DNA of 18,361 nucleotides from Accumulibacter sp. GTDB lineage: Bacteria > Pseudomonadota > Gammaproteobacteria > Burkholderiales > Rhodocyclaceae. Positions 7,601 through 14,355 of the stretch are shown here, in pieces. The notes below the pieces were generated by a model. The model did not search any database. It saw only the letters and a list, made by a program, of their open reading frames with translations, and was not told the origin of the DNA. How positions within the stretch are numbered: position 1 is the stretch's first letter; every line of letters starts with the position of its first letter. The stretch covers positions 1 to 18,361 of the forward strand of contig JAISDL010000092.1 in the NCBI GenBank assembly GCA_031264825.1, given 5' to 3'. The position numbers and the translations under genes were made by a program.

Positions 7601-9546
7601 CCCGACTCTCCGAAGAGCAGAAGCGATTCCGGCATGAGTTTGACGCCGATTTCCCTGCCGGGAGGAATCGTCTCCCCCGGAGGAAGTTCCATCTTGATGA
7701 GCGTCTCTTCGGCAATCCACACGACGAGTCGCGTCTTTTCGCCCAGGAAATGCGCGCTGACCACCGTCCCGCGCATCCTGCCGGGCACGAGAGGCGCCGC
7801 CTGCGCCTGCTTGGGGCGAAAAAACACGCTCACCTTGCCCCGCGGGGGGAGCGAGGAGACTGAAGAGATTCCCGCTCCCGGCTTTCTCCCGGAGAGGCTT
7901 GCAACCGGAATGACCGCTCCGCCGGGCAGACGCAGCGCGTCCTCCTCCAGAATTCCCTCCAGCCGGTTCGAGCCGCCGACAAAGCCCGCGACGAAGGCGG
8001 TCGCCGGTTCGTGGTAGATTTTCCGCGGACTGCCTATCTGCTCGATGCGGTCGTCCTTCATGACGACGATGAGGTCGCCCACGCTCATCGCCTCGTCCTG
8101 GTCGTGCGTGACGAGAACCGTCGTGATGCCGAGCGAAGTCAGAAAGCGATCGAGTTCTTCGCGCACACCGACCCGCAGAATGGCGTCGAGAGACGCGAGC
8201 GGTTCGTCGAGGAGGAGGACTCCAGGCTTGACGGCGAGCGCCCGCGCAAGCGCGACGCGCTGCCGCTGGCCTCCGGAAAGCTCGCCGACTCCACGCTCCG
8301 AAAGATGCCGCATGCGTACCATTTCGAGCATATCGTCCACGGTCTTCGCCGTCTCGCCTGGCGGAGTCCCGCGCACCCGCAGGCCGTAGGCGACGTTTTC
8401 CGCCACGCTCATGTGCGGAAACAGCGCGTATTGCTGGAACATCATTCCGACCCGTCGCTTTTCCACGGGAACCCGGGTGACGTCTTTTCCGCCAAGAAGC
8501 ACTTTCCCGCCGGGGTCGGGGCTTTCCAGCCCCGCGATGAGCCGCAGCGTCGTGGTTTTTCCGCAGCCCGAAGGTCCCAGGAGCACGACTTTGCGCCCTT
8601 TTGGCATGTGCAGGGAAAAGGAATGCAGAACCCGGGTGCGCCCAAAGGTCTTGGAGCAGTTTTCCAGGGTGATCGACACGAGGTCGGACGCCGGTTCGCG
8701 ATACTTCATCACGACGGGGGGATGCGCCGCGAGCGTATCCGGCGCCTCGACGCGATGCGTCATCCGGGCCATGAGGGAGGGAATTTTTCGCATCAGCGTC
8801 AGCACCGGTACGATGAGCAGCAGGAAGATCAAGGTGTAGGCGGAGCCGATTTCGATACGCATCGAAGCGTAAGTATCCGCAAGGCCCACCGGGAGGGTAC
8901 GGGTAAAAGGCGTCTGGAGCATCCAGGAGAGGTTGAATTCTCCGATCGAGAGGGTGAACACCTGCAAGGCCCCGGAAAGAATCCCGGGACCCGCGATGGG
9001 CACCACAATCCGCCGGAAGCGCCCGAAGGCGTCCGCGCCGAGCGTTGCGGCGGCTTCTTCGTACAAAGGGAGCGGCACCACCCGCAAGACGGCGGCAACC
9101 GAGCGCACCATGAAAGGCAGGCAAAAAATGCAATGCCCCGCCAGCAGAAAAAGCCAACTGTGCCGGAACCACGTCAGTCCTCCCCAGGTCAGCAGGATGC
9201 CGAGTCCGATGGCGATTCCCGGAACCGAGAGCGGCAGCACGAGGGATTCTTCGATGAACGAAGCCCAGCGCGCTTTCCCGGCCTTGACCAGGGCATACGC
9301 GAAAGGAAGGCCGACGAGGACGCAGACGACCAAGGTCGCCAGAGCCAGGTAAAAACTGCGAAAGATCGTATCGCCGTAAGTGGCAAGCACCTTGTGCAGC
9401 CACTTCAGCGTAAAGCCTGAACTCAAGCCGCGAAACGCGTCGACGGTCAGCGCCGTCAGCGCGGTCTGGACGACGGGCGCCAACAGAAAGCAGGAACAGA
9501 CGAGGGTAAAACCCAGTTGTCCCCAGAAAAAAGCTCCTTTTTTCAT
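7597..9546 (-). CDS. ABC importer permease-ATPase fusion (phosphonate/Fe3+/polyamine-type)
   Basis: One 649-residue frame joins two subunits that are usually separate. Residues 1 to about 265 are an inner-membrane permease with about six helices and the EAA loop YEEAAATLGADAFGRFRRI (162-180). Residues from about 290 are an ATPase: Walker A GPSGCGKT at 324-331, signature LSGGQ at 423-427, Walker B VLLLDEP near 443-449, switch H481. A regulatory TOBE-like end follows (FFRPKQAQA onward). The join is a short linker around 265-290. An ATG at 8707-8709 (M280) could be a relic of a separate ATPase start, but no ribosome binding site precedes it. The gene starts 7 bases after the permease stop, with GCGGAG upstream of the ATG. 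The sequence is close to 2-aminoethylphosphonate, iron and polyamine importers; the substrate is unassigned. Confidence 0.9.
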   Translation of the reverse strand: MKKGAFFWGQLGFTLVCSCFLLAPVVQTALTALTVDAFRGLSSGFTLKWLHKVLATYGDTIFRSFYLALATLVVCVLVGLPFAYALVKAGKARWASFIEESLVLPLSVPGIAIGLGILLTWGGLTWFRHSWLFLLAGHCIFCLPFMVRSVAAVLRVVPLPLYEEAAATLGADAFGRFRRIVVPIAGPGILSGALQVFTLSIGEFNLSWMLQTPFTRTLPVGLADTYASMRIEIGSAYTLIFLLLIVPVLTLMRKIPSLMARMTHRVEAPDTLAAHPPVVMKYREPASDLVSITLENCSKTFGRTRVLHSFSLHMPKGRKVVLLGPSGCGKTTTLRLIAGLESPDPGGKVLLGGKDVTRVPVEKRRVGMMFQQYALFPHMSVAENVAYGLRVRGTPPGETAKTVDDMLEMVRMRHLSERGVGELSGGQRQRVALARALAVKPGVLLLDEPLASLDAILRVGVREELDRFLTSLGITTVLVTHDQDEAMSVGDLIVVMKDDRIEQIGSPRKIYHEPATAFVAGFVGGSNRLEGILEEDALRLPGGAVIPVASLSGRKPGAGISSVSSLPPRGKVSVFFRPKQAQAAPLVPGRMRGTVVSAHFLGEKTRLVVWIAEETLIKMELPPGETIPPGREIGVKLMPESLLLFGESG

Positions 9547-9553
9547 GCTCCGC

Positions 9554-10360
9554 TCACGACACCTGGAAGCCGGGCAAAAACTTGGCGAGAAAAAGGATCA
9601 GCCACGTGACGCAACCGAGCACCACGGAGAGCATCGCGGCCGTCGCGAAGTTGGCGAACAGGGTAAATTCGGTATAAATGACGATGGGCAGCACGTTGAT
9701 TTCCGTCGCCAGCGTAAAGGCCGTGCCGAAAGCCCCGATCGACGTTGCAAAGCAGATCGCGCCGGTCGAAACCAGCGCCGGAACGAGCGCCGGGAGCGTC
9801 ACGTCCACAAAGCTGCGGAAAGGGGAGGCGCCAAGCGTGCGGGCGGCCTCTTCCCGCGCCGTCTCCAACTTGCTCACGGCCGCCATGACCGTCGTCACGA
9901 CGCGCGGGATCGAGAAGTAGAGATAGCCCACAAAGAGGCCGGCGACGGAATACGCAAAAACGAGGCGCGAACCGAAGATCGCCTTGGCGGCAAGCCCGAC
10001 GATCCCCTGGCGTCCCGCCAGCAGGATGACCATGAAGCCCACGACGACGCCGGGAAAGGAAAGCGGGAGGACCAGCATCCCGACCAGGAAATCGCGTCCG
10101 GGGAAAGCGTTGCGTTCGAGAAAAATCGCCGCCGTGCCGCCGATGACCAGCGCCGCGAAGCTGACGGCCAGCGAAAGGAGCACGGTGGCGACGAGACTCG
10201 ACCAATACCTGGGGTTGGAAAGCGCCTGCGTGTAAATCGCCCAGCCCGCCGGCGTATCGAGCGACCGAGGGACCAAGAGAGCCACGGGCAGCACGAAGAA
10301 AGCGACGAATACGCTCAAGGCGGGAACGAGGAAACAGACGAGCAGGAGTTTTTTTCGCAT
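9554..10360 (-). CDS. ABC importer permease subunit (first permease of the second importer)
   Basis: A 268-residue inner-membrane protein with about six hydrophobic segments, beginning KKLLLVCFLVPALSVFVAFF. The EAA loop is AREEAARTLGASPFRSFVDV, which would contact the ATPase half of the neighbouring fusion protein. The start ATG at 10360 has AGGGAAG upstream. It pairs with the permease half of the fusion to make the usual two-subunit channel, so the operon supplies binding protein, permease, permease-ATPase and hydrolase in order. It lies 51 bases after the binding-protein gene, and a hairpin fills that gap. Substrate class is as for the operon (phosphonate, Fe3+ or polyamine-type family), not determined. 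Confidence 0.9.
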   Translation of the reverse strand: MRKKLLLVCFLVPALSVFVAFFVLPVALLVPRSLDTPAGWAIYTQALSNPRYWSSLVATVLLSLAVSFAALVIGGTAAIFLERNAFPGRDFLVGMLVLPLSFPGVVVGFMVILLAGRQGIVGLAAKAIFGSRLVFAYSVAGLFVGYLYFSIPRVVTTVMAAVSKLETAREEAARTLGASPFRSFVDVTLPALVPALVSTGAICFATSIGAFGTAFTLATEINVLPIVIYTEFTLFANFATAAMLSVVLGCVTWLILFLAKFLPGFQVS

Positions 10361-10373
10361 GGAACTTCCCTGC

Positions 10374-10402
10374 GGCGAGCGGAGCTTCCGGCGGCGCTCG
10401 CC
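10374..10402 (-). promoter_or_regulatory. Intercistronic hairpin between binding protein and permease genes
   Basis: A perfect 7-bp stem GGCGAGC/GCTCGCC with a 15-base loop occupies the 51-base gap. No T-run follows, so it is not a classic terminator. Hairpins at this place in importer operons often protect the upstream binding-protein mRNA from 3' decay, giving more binding protein than permease. That role is inferred. Confidence 0.45.
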
Positions 10403-10411
10403 CGATGTGTT

Positions 10412-11419
10412 TTATTTCAGCACTTCCTTGAGATACTTCGCGCCGAAAGCCTGTTGCACCTCGGCCATTCTGACGTAATTCACCGAACCCGCCCTCGCGT
10501 ATTCGCGCTCGGGCAGGAAGAGCCTAGCGATTTCGGGAGTCATGACTCCGGGCACGACGGGACGCAGGAAGTTTTCAGCCCACAGGCGCTGTCCCTTGAC
10601 CCCCAGAACGAAATCGATGACCTCCTTGCCGGCCTTGGCGTGGGGAGCGCCCTTCACGAAGCTCATGACGTAGGGCACCACGATCGTGCCTTCGGCGGGG
10701 ATGACGAATTCGACCTTGGCCTTGTCCGTGTGTTTCGCCCGGTAGGCGTTGAAGTCATAGTCCAGAAGGATGGGGATTTCGCCCGACAGGACGCGCGCGT
10801 ACGCCGTTTGCTTGGGGACGATGGGGGCGTTCTTCTGAAGTTCCTTGAAGTACGCGATACCGGGGGCAAAATTGTCCAGCGTGCCGCCGAAGGCGTGGTT
10901 CGCCGCCACGGCGCCGACGTATCCCACGAAGGCCGACGTGGGGTCGAGGAAACCGACCATCCCCTTGTACTTCGGGTCGAGCAAGTCCTTCCACGACCGG
11001 GGGATGGGTTTACCCTCCAGAGCATCGACGTTGACCATGAAGCCCAGGGTACCCGAATGGATGGAAACCCAGTATCCGTCGGGGTCCTTCAAACCCTCGG
11101 GCACGGCCTCCCAGCCTTTCGGCTTGTACGCCTCGAGCACTCCGGCTTTTCGGGCGTTGATCGCGAAGGAAACCCCCAGATAGCTCACGTCCGCGACAGG
11201 GTTGTTTTTTTCGGCGATGAGTTGGGAGACGGATTGACCGGAATTCTTGTTGTCCAGGGGGACGACGATGCCGGTTTCGTCCTTGATGAGTTGGAGTTGG
11301 GCGCCCCAACCCGCCCATTCGGGCGGACAGTTGTAGCAGATGGCGGTTTCGGCGGCGGGCGCGCTTGCCGCGGCCAGGGAAAGGGAAAGAAGTGCGGCGG
11401 CGAATATTTTTGACCTCAT
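10412..11419 (-). CDS. Periplasmic substrate-binding protein of the second importer
   Basis: A 335-residue secreted binding protein. The signal peptide (KIFAAALLSLSLAAASAPAA) is probably cut near residue 22-23. The mature part opens with ICYNCPPEWAGWGAQLQLI, followed by ETGIVVPLDNKNSGQSVSQL and ADVSYLGVSFAINARKAGV. Its C-terminal part has GQRLWAENFLRPVVPGV. This is the fold of binding proteins for iron, thiamine, polyamines and 2-aminoethylphosphonate. The pair of cysteines in CYNC may form a disulfide. The start ATG at 11419 has AAAGG a few bases upstream. It is the first gene of the operon. The ligand cannot be read from the sequence. Confidence 0.9.
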   Translation of the reverse strand: MRSKIFAAALLSLSLAAASAPAAETAICYNCPPEWAGWGAQLQLIKDETGIVVPLDNKNSGQSVSQLIAEKNNPVADVSYLGVSFAINARKAGVLEAYKPKGWEAVPEGLKDPDGYWVSIHSGTLGFMVNVDALEGKPIPRSWKDLLDPKYKGMVGFLDPTSAFVGYVGAVAANHAFGGTLDNFAPGIAYFKELQKNAPIVPKQTAYARVLSGEIPILLDYDFNAYRAKHTDKAKVEFVIPAEGTIVVPYVMSFVKGAPHAKAGKEVIDFVLGVKGQRLWAENFLRPVVPGVMTPEIARLFLPEREYARAGSVNYVRMAEVQQAFGAKYLKEVLK

Positions 11420-11465
11420 GGCATGCCTTTCGTGAAAATCGTTGGGAAAAGCGGTGTGTTCTCGA

Positions 11466-11489
11466 TACGGCGCCGTCGTCGACGCCGTA
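11466..11489. promoter_or_regulatory. Inverted repeat in the leader of the second importer operon
   Basis: Perfect 7-bp arms TACGGCG and CGCCGTA are separated by 10 bases, centred about 58 bases upstream of the binding-protein start. The region further upstream (about 11515-11560) is AT-rich and likely holds the promoter. The repeat could be an operator for a dimeric regulator or a leader hairpin. Confidence 0.35.
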
Positions 11490-11616
11490 CCTTTGGGGAG
11501 TCTGGGGGCCTCGTGTAAATTTTGAAATCGTCATTTCGTTAAATTCGTATAAAACGCCGTTTTTCGGAATCCGCCCGTTGCGGTCTCGCGGGAGGGTGTG
11601 ATGAAGGCGGCAGTAT

Positions 11617-11650
11617 AGGTTGGTCTGAACGAAGTGAGAGCCACAACGTT
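11617..11650. repeat. WAERSEAQR-type palindromic repeat, copy 3 (degenerate)
   Basis: TAGGTTGGTCTGAACGAAGT followed by GAGAGCCACAACGTT is a diverged copy of the palindromes at 931-960 and 6632-6656. The stem is broken by several changes. It lies in the gap between the divergent importer operon and the two-component genes. Confidence 0.6.
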
Positions 11651-11680
11651 CCACAAGCGCATGAATGACGGAATAGGGGA

Positions 11681-11800
11681 TCAGATGAAAACCGACCGGG
11701 TTTTTGTTGGGATCGAAGGCGGCGAAGCCGCCGCTGACTGATCTGATTCCTGATACCTGATACCTGATTTCTGTCCTCTGTCTTCTGCCCTCCGATTCAG
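11681..11800. repeat. Heptamer-array element, copy C (reversed orientation)
   Basis: Relative to copies A, B and D this one is inverted. It has only TCAG left of one array, then ATGAAAA (11685-11691, complement of TTTTCAT), CCGACCGG (11692-11699) and the hairpin GGCGGC-GAA-GCCGCC (11718-11732). Eight heptamers follow (11743-11798: CTGATTC, CTGATAC twice, CTGATTT, CTGTCCT, CTGTCTT, CTGCCCT, CCGATTC). The core has nearly the same length as the others. It lies between two divergently transcribed operons, so it cannot be a simple shared terminator. Confidence 0.85.
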
Positions 11801-11818
11801 AGCAGGCTTTGTGCGCAT

Positions 11819-11828
11819 GTGCTAAAAT
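11819..11828 (+). promoter_or_regulatory. Possible extended -10 promoter for the two-component operon
   Basis: TGTGCTAAAAT contains an extended -10 (TGC then TAAAAT at 11823-11828). No good -35 hexamer is seen about 17 bases upstream. Transcription from here would give a leader of about 210 bases before the response regulator start at 12047. Confidence 0.35.
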
Positions 11829-12046
11829 GAATCCATACAGTCGAACACTGCCCCGCAGCGTCGGCGCGATCGTTCATCCCGTTTTCAACTACGAAGGCGC
11901 AGACCTTGCCAAGGCACGTCAAAGCGAAGTCGACAAGGATCGGGCGGTTCGGAAGTGGAAGGATGAAGAGATGAAAAGATGCAAAGCCAGGAAGCCAGCT
12001 CCCGCCCGCGTTCTTCAACGCACATAATCGAGGTATTTGTCCGGAC
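11829..12046 (+). other. Leader region before the response regulator, no convincing gene
   Basis: This is the last part of a 627-base gap (11420-12046) without a recognised gene. The rest of that gap holds the importer leader, palindrome copy 3 and element C. A 66-codon frame (11827-12027) is open here, but its start overlaps the possible -10 and it has no ribosome binding site. Its 3' half covers low-complexity sequence with a loose 8-base period on the minus strand (CATCTTTT, CATCTCTT, CATCCTTC). I recognise no protein family or structured RNA. Confidence 0.4.
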
Positions 12047-12754
12047 ATGCTTACACACATTTTGCTGGTTGAAGACGATCTGCGTCTTGTCGAGTTGACC
12101 GCGGAATATTTGCGCAAAAACGGCTTCAAGGTGACGACCGAAACGCGCGGCGACGCCGCCGAGAACCGGATACTCGCCGAAAATCCCGACCTCGTCGTCC
12201 TCGACGTCATGCTCCCCGGAAAGGACGGTTTTGAAATCTGCCGTTCCATTCGTCCGAAATACAAGGGGGTCATCCTCATGTTCACCGCGCGCGACGAGGA
12301 CCTCGACCAGATTCTCGGGCTCGAACTCGGCGCGGACGATTACATCGCCAAGCCCGCGCAGCCGCGCTTGCTGCTCGCGCGCATCAAGGCCCTGTTGCGT
12401 CGTTTCACGCCGGCCGAGGGCGTCCCGCCGTCGTCCGACGGGGCCAACGAGCTTTCTTTCGGCAGTTTCTCGATCAGCCAGTCTACGCGGAACGCCTACC
12501 TCGGGGACACGCAGATCGACCTCACGACCGCCGAATTCGACCTGCTCTGGCTGCTCGCGCTCAACGCCGGGAGCATCCTGTCGCGCGACGACCTTTTGCA
12601 GGAGCTTCGCGGGATCGGCTTCGACGGGATCGACCGTTCGATCGACGCGCGCATTTCGCGCCTGCGGCGCAAACTCGGCGACGACCCGGAAAATCCGACG
12701 CGCATAAAGACCGTGCGCGGCAAGGGTTATTTGTTCAGCAAGCATGACTGGTAA
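12047..12754 (+). CDS. rstA: OmpR-family response regulator, RstA-like
   Basis: A 235-residue DNA-binding response regulator. The receiver domain (about 1-120) has acidic residues E9, D10 and D11, the phosphorylation site D53 (LVVLDVMLPGKDG), T80 and K102 (YIAKPAQ). A winged-helix domain follows from about 140, with LTTAEFDLLWLLALNAG and the DNA-contact region SIDARISRLRRKLGDDPENP, ending KTVRGKGYLF. The phrase RGIGFDGIDRSIDARISRLR is typical of the RstA branch. The next gene, the matching kinase, starts 11 bases before this stop, so both are made from one message. Its targets are not known from the sequence; in enterobacteria RstA/RstB is linked to PhoP and acid or iron responses, which need not hold here. 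Confidence 0.9.
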   Translation: MLTHILLVEDDLRLVELTAEYLRKNGFKVTTETRGDAAENRILAENPDLVVLDVMLPGKDGFEICRSIRPKYKGVILMFTARDEDLDQILGLELGADDYIAKPAQPRLLLARIKALLRRFTPAEGVPPSSDGANELSFGSFSISQSTRNAYLGDTQIDLTTAEFDLLWLLALNAGSILSRDDLLQELRGIGFDGIDRSIDARISRLRRKLGDDPENPTRIKTVRGKGYLFSKHDW

Positions 12755-14225
12755 CGCAAGCCGCCGCGGTCTGTTCAACTTTTTCAGCCGTTACGAACAC
12801 GCTTCGTGGCGGGGGCGTTACCGTTTTTCGCATCTTTTTCTCAATTTTTATTTTTTGGTGATGGGAGCGTTCATCGCCATCGTTTTCGCCGTCGACGTCG
12901 TCATATCGATCGCCGTCAAGGGTTTTGCCGACGACTACACGCGGCGATTCATGCGCGGGACGATCTTTCTGATCGAAGAAGACCTTTCCCGCAGACCGCC
13001 TTCCCGCTGGACCGGGGCCGTCGCGGAACTCGACAAGAAATTCGCCTACAACTTGAGCATCGTCGACCGCTGGACCTTGAACCTTCCGCCCGACCAGGCG
13101 GAGCGGCTCGATTCCGGCAACCTCGCGGTCGCCGCCGACGGCGAGACGCTTTACCATCGCCTGAAGGAGACGTCGAAAATTCTCGTCGTCGGCCCCTTGT
13201 CGGCGTCGAGTCCCGACGCCAAGTGGTCGCGCGGGATCATGTCGCCCGAATTGCGCGTCCGCCTGCTGACTTTGGGCTTGATCAGCCTTTTTCTCGCCGT
13301 CGCCGTCTGGTTCTGGATACGCCCGATCGGGCGCGATCTCGAAGCCCTGCGGCAGACCGCGCGCAACCTGGGCGAAGGGCACCTCGAATCGCGCGCGCCC
13401 GAAGCGCTTTCGAGCACTTTCGCGCTGCTCACCGAGACGATCAACGGCATGGCGGAACGCATTCAGCATCTGATCGCGACGCGAAAGGCGCTTTCGAACT
13501 CGATCTCGCACGAACTCCGCACGCCCTTGGCGAGGATGCGCTTCGCGCTCGAAATGCTCCCCGAAGCCGACGACGCGGAGCGGCAGCGCCTGCTCCGCAT
13601 GATCGACGCGGACCTCGACGAACTCGACAAGCTCGTCGATTCCAGCCTCGTCTACGCGCGTTACGAGCGCAAGCAGTTCGAGTTGAACTTGAGCACCGTG
13701 CCGATCGCGCCGTGGCTCGAAGAGAAAACGGACGCCGTCCGCATCCTCTGCCATACGCTCGCGCTCTCCGTCGACACCCGCGCGCTTCCCGAAGGCCAGG
13801 ACGCCGACATCGACGCGTGGAGCATGTCGTACGCCTTGACGAACCTCCTGCGGAACGCGATCAAATACGCGACGAGCCGGATACTCGTCAGCGCGGAAGC
13901 CGAGAACGGCGTGATCCGCATTTACGTCGACGACGACGGCGCCGGGATTCCTCCCGAGGATCGCGCGTTGATTTTCCACCCCTTCACGCGCCTCGACCGG
14001 TCGCGCGACCGCGCGACCGGCGGTTACGGGCTGGGGCTCGCGATCACGCGCCAGGTCTTGAAGCTGCACCACGGTTCGGCGAGCGCGTCGGATTCGCCGA
14101 TCCTCGGCGGCGCGCGCTTCACGCTCGAATGGCCGATCCGCCGCTCGACGCGATCAGGGAACAGGGATCGGGAAACAGAGGACCGGAGGCAGGGGGACAG
14201 GAGACAGAGGACAGGAGACAGGTAA
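12744..14225 (+). CDS. rstB: Sensor histidine kinase, RstB-like
   Basis: An inner-membrane sensor kinase of 493 residues, partner of the preceding regulator. A membrane helix lies around 33-58, a periplasmic sensor part about 60-170, a second helix 173-193, then HAMP. The phosphorylated histidine is H256 in SNSISHELRTPLARMR, followed by the ATPase motifs LLRNAIKYA (N box), DDDGAGI (G1), FHPFTRLDRSRDRATGG and GYGLGLA (G2). The match to RstB is good through the end LGGARFTLEWP. It overlaps the regulator by 11 bases (the ATG lies before the TAA). The family domain ends near WPIRR; the last 27 residues or so (SGNRDRETEDRRQGDRRQR and on) are encoded by heptamer element D. The signal it senses is unknown. 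Confidence 0.9.
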   Translation: MTGNASRRGLFNFFSRYEHASWRGRYRFSHLFLNFYFLVMGAFIAIVFAVDVVISIAVKGFADDYTRRFMRGTIFLIEEDLSRRPPSRWTGAVAELDKKFAYNLSIVDRWTLNLPPDQAERLDSGNLAVAADGETLYHRLKETSKILVVGPLSASSPDAKWSRGIMSPELRVRLLTLGLISLFLAVAVWFWIRPIGRDLEALRQTARNLGEGHLESRAPEALSSTFALLTETINGMAERIQHLIATRKALSNSISHELRTPLARMRFALEMLPEADDAERQRLLRMIDADLDELDKLVDSSLVYARYERKQFELNLSTVPIAPWLEEKTDAVRILCHTLALSVDTRALPEGQDADIDAWSMSYALTNLLRNAIKYATSRILVSAEAENGVIRIYVDDDGAGIPPEDRALIFHPFTRLDRSRDRATGGYGLGLAITRQVLKLHHGSASASDSPILGGARFTLEWPIRRSTRSGNRDRETEDRRQGDRRQRTGDR

Positions 14226-14355
14226 CGGTCAGGAATCAGAAGACAGGAAACTGGAGACAGAGAAGTTAGCTACGGCTTCGCCGCCGAAGAAAAAGCAACA
14301 AAACTCCGATCGGTTTTCATCTGTCTCCCGTCTCCTGTCTCCTGTCACCTGATTC
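14154..14355. repeat. Heptamer-array element, copy D (largest, between convergent genes)
   Basis: The left array is the longest: about 15 heptamers (14154-14263), with one extra base near 14196, ending ACAGAGA-AGTTAGC as in copy A. Then come TACGGCTTCGCCGCC (14271-14285), CCGATCGG (14306-14313) and TTTTCAT (14314-14320). The inverted array is CTGTCTC, CCGTCTC, CTGTCTC, CTGTCAC, CTGATTC (14321-14355). It encodes the C-terminal tail of the kinase on the plus strand and supplies the umuC stop codon (14345-14347) on the minus strand. Confidence 0.92.

Noticed and set aside
6677..9403. A 908-codon minus-strand frame ending with the metallophosphoesterase
   Set aside because: Only the part from the GTG at 7600 matches a protein family. 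The upstream part is an out-of-frame reading of the ABC fusion gene.
8011..9420. A 469-codon plus-strand frame opposite the ABC fusion gene
   Set aside because: It is a shadow of the ATPase and permease domains, with no recognisable motif.
9380..11413. A 677-codon plus-strand frame opposite the permease and binding-protein genes
   Set aside because: It is antisense to two well-supported genes, with low-complexity charged composition.
11827..12027. A 66-codon plus-strand frame upstream of the response regulator
   Set aside because: It has no ribosome binding site, its start overlaps a likely -10 element, its C-terminal half is low-complexity, and no family was recognised.
12735..14072. A 445-codon minus-strand frame opposite the histidine kinase
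   Set aside because: It is antisense to a kinase with all expected motifs; a shadow.
4295..14355. Heptamer arrays considered as a CRISPR array
   Set aside because: The units are 7 bases with no spacers, and the arrays are inverted about a core. No cas genes are present.
14154..14355. Elements B and D considered as ordinary bidirectional terminators
   Set aside because: Position between convergent genes fits, but copies A and C lie in other contexts and T-runs are weak or on one strand only, so termination is at most a secondary effect.
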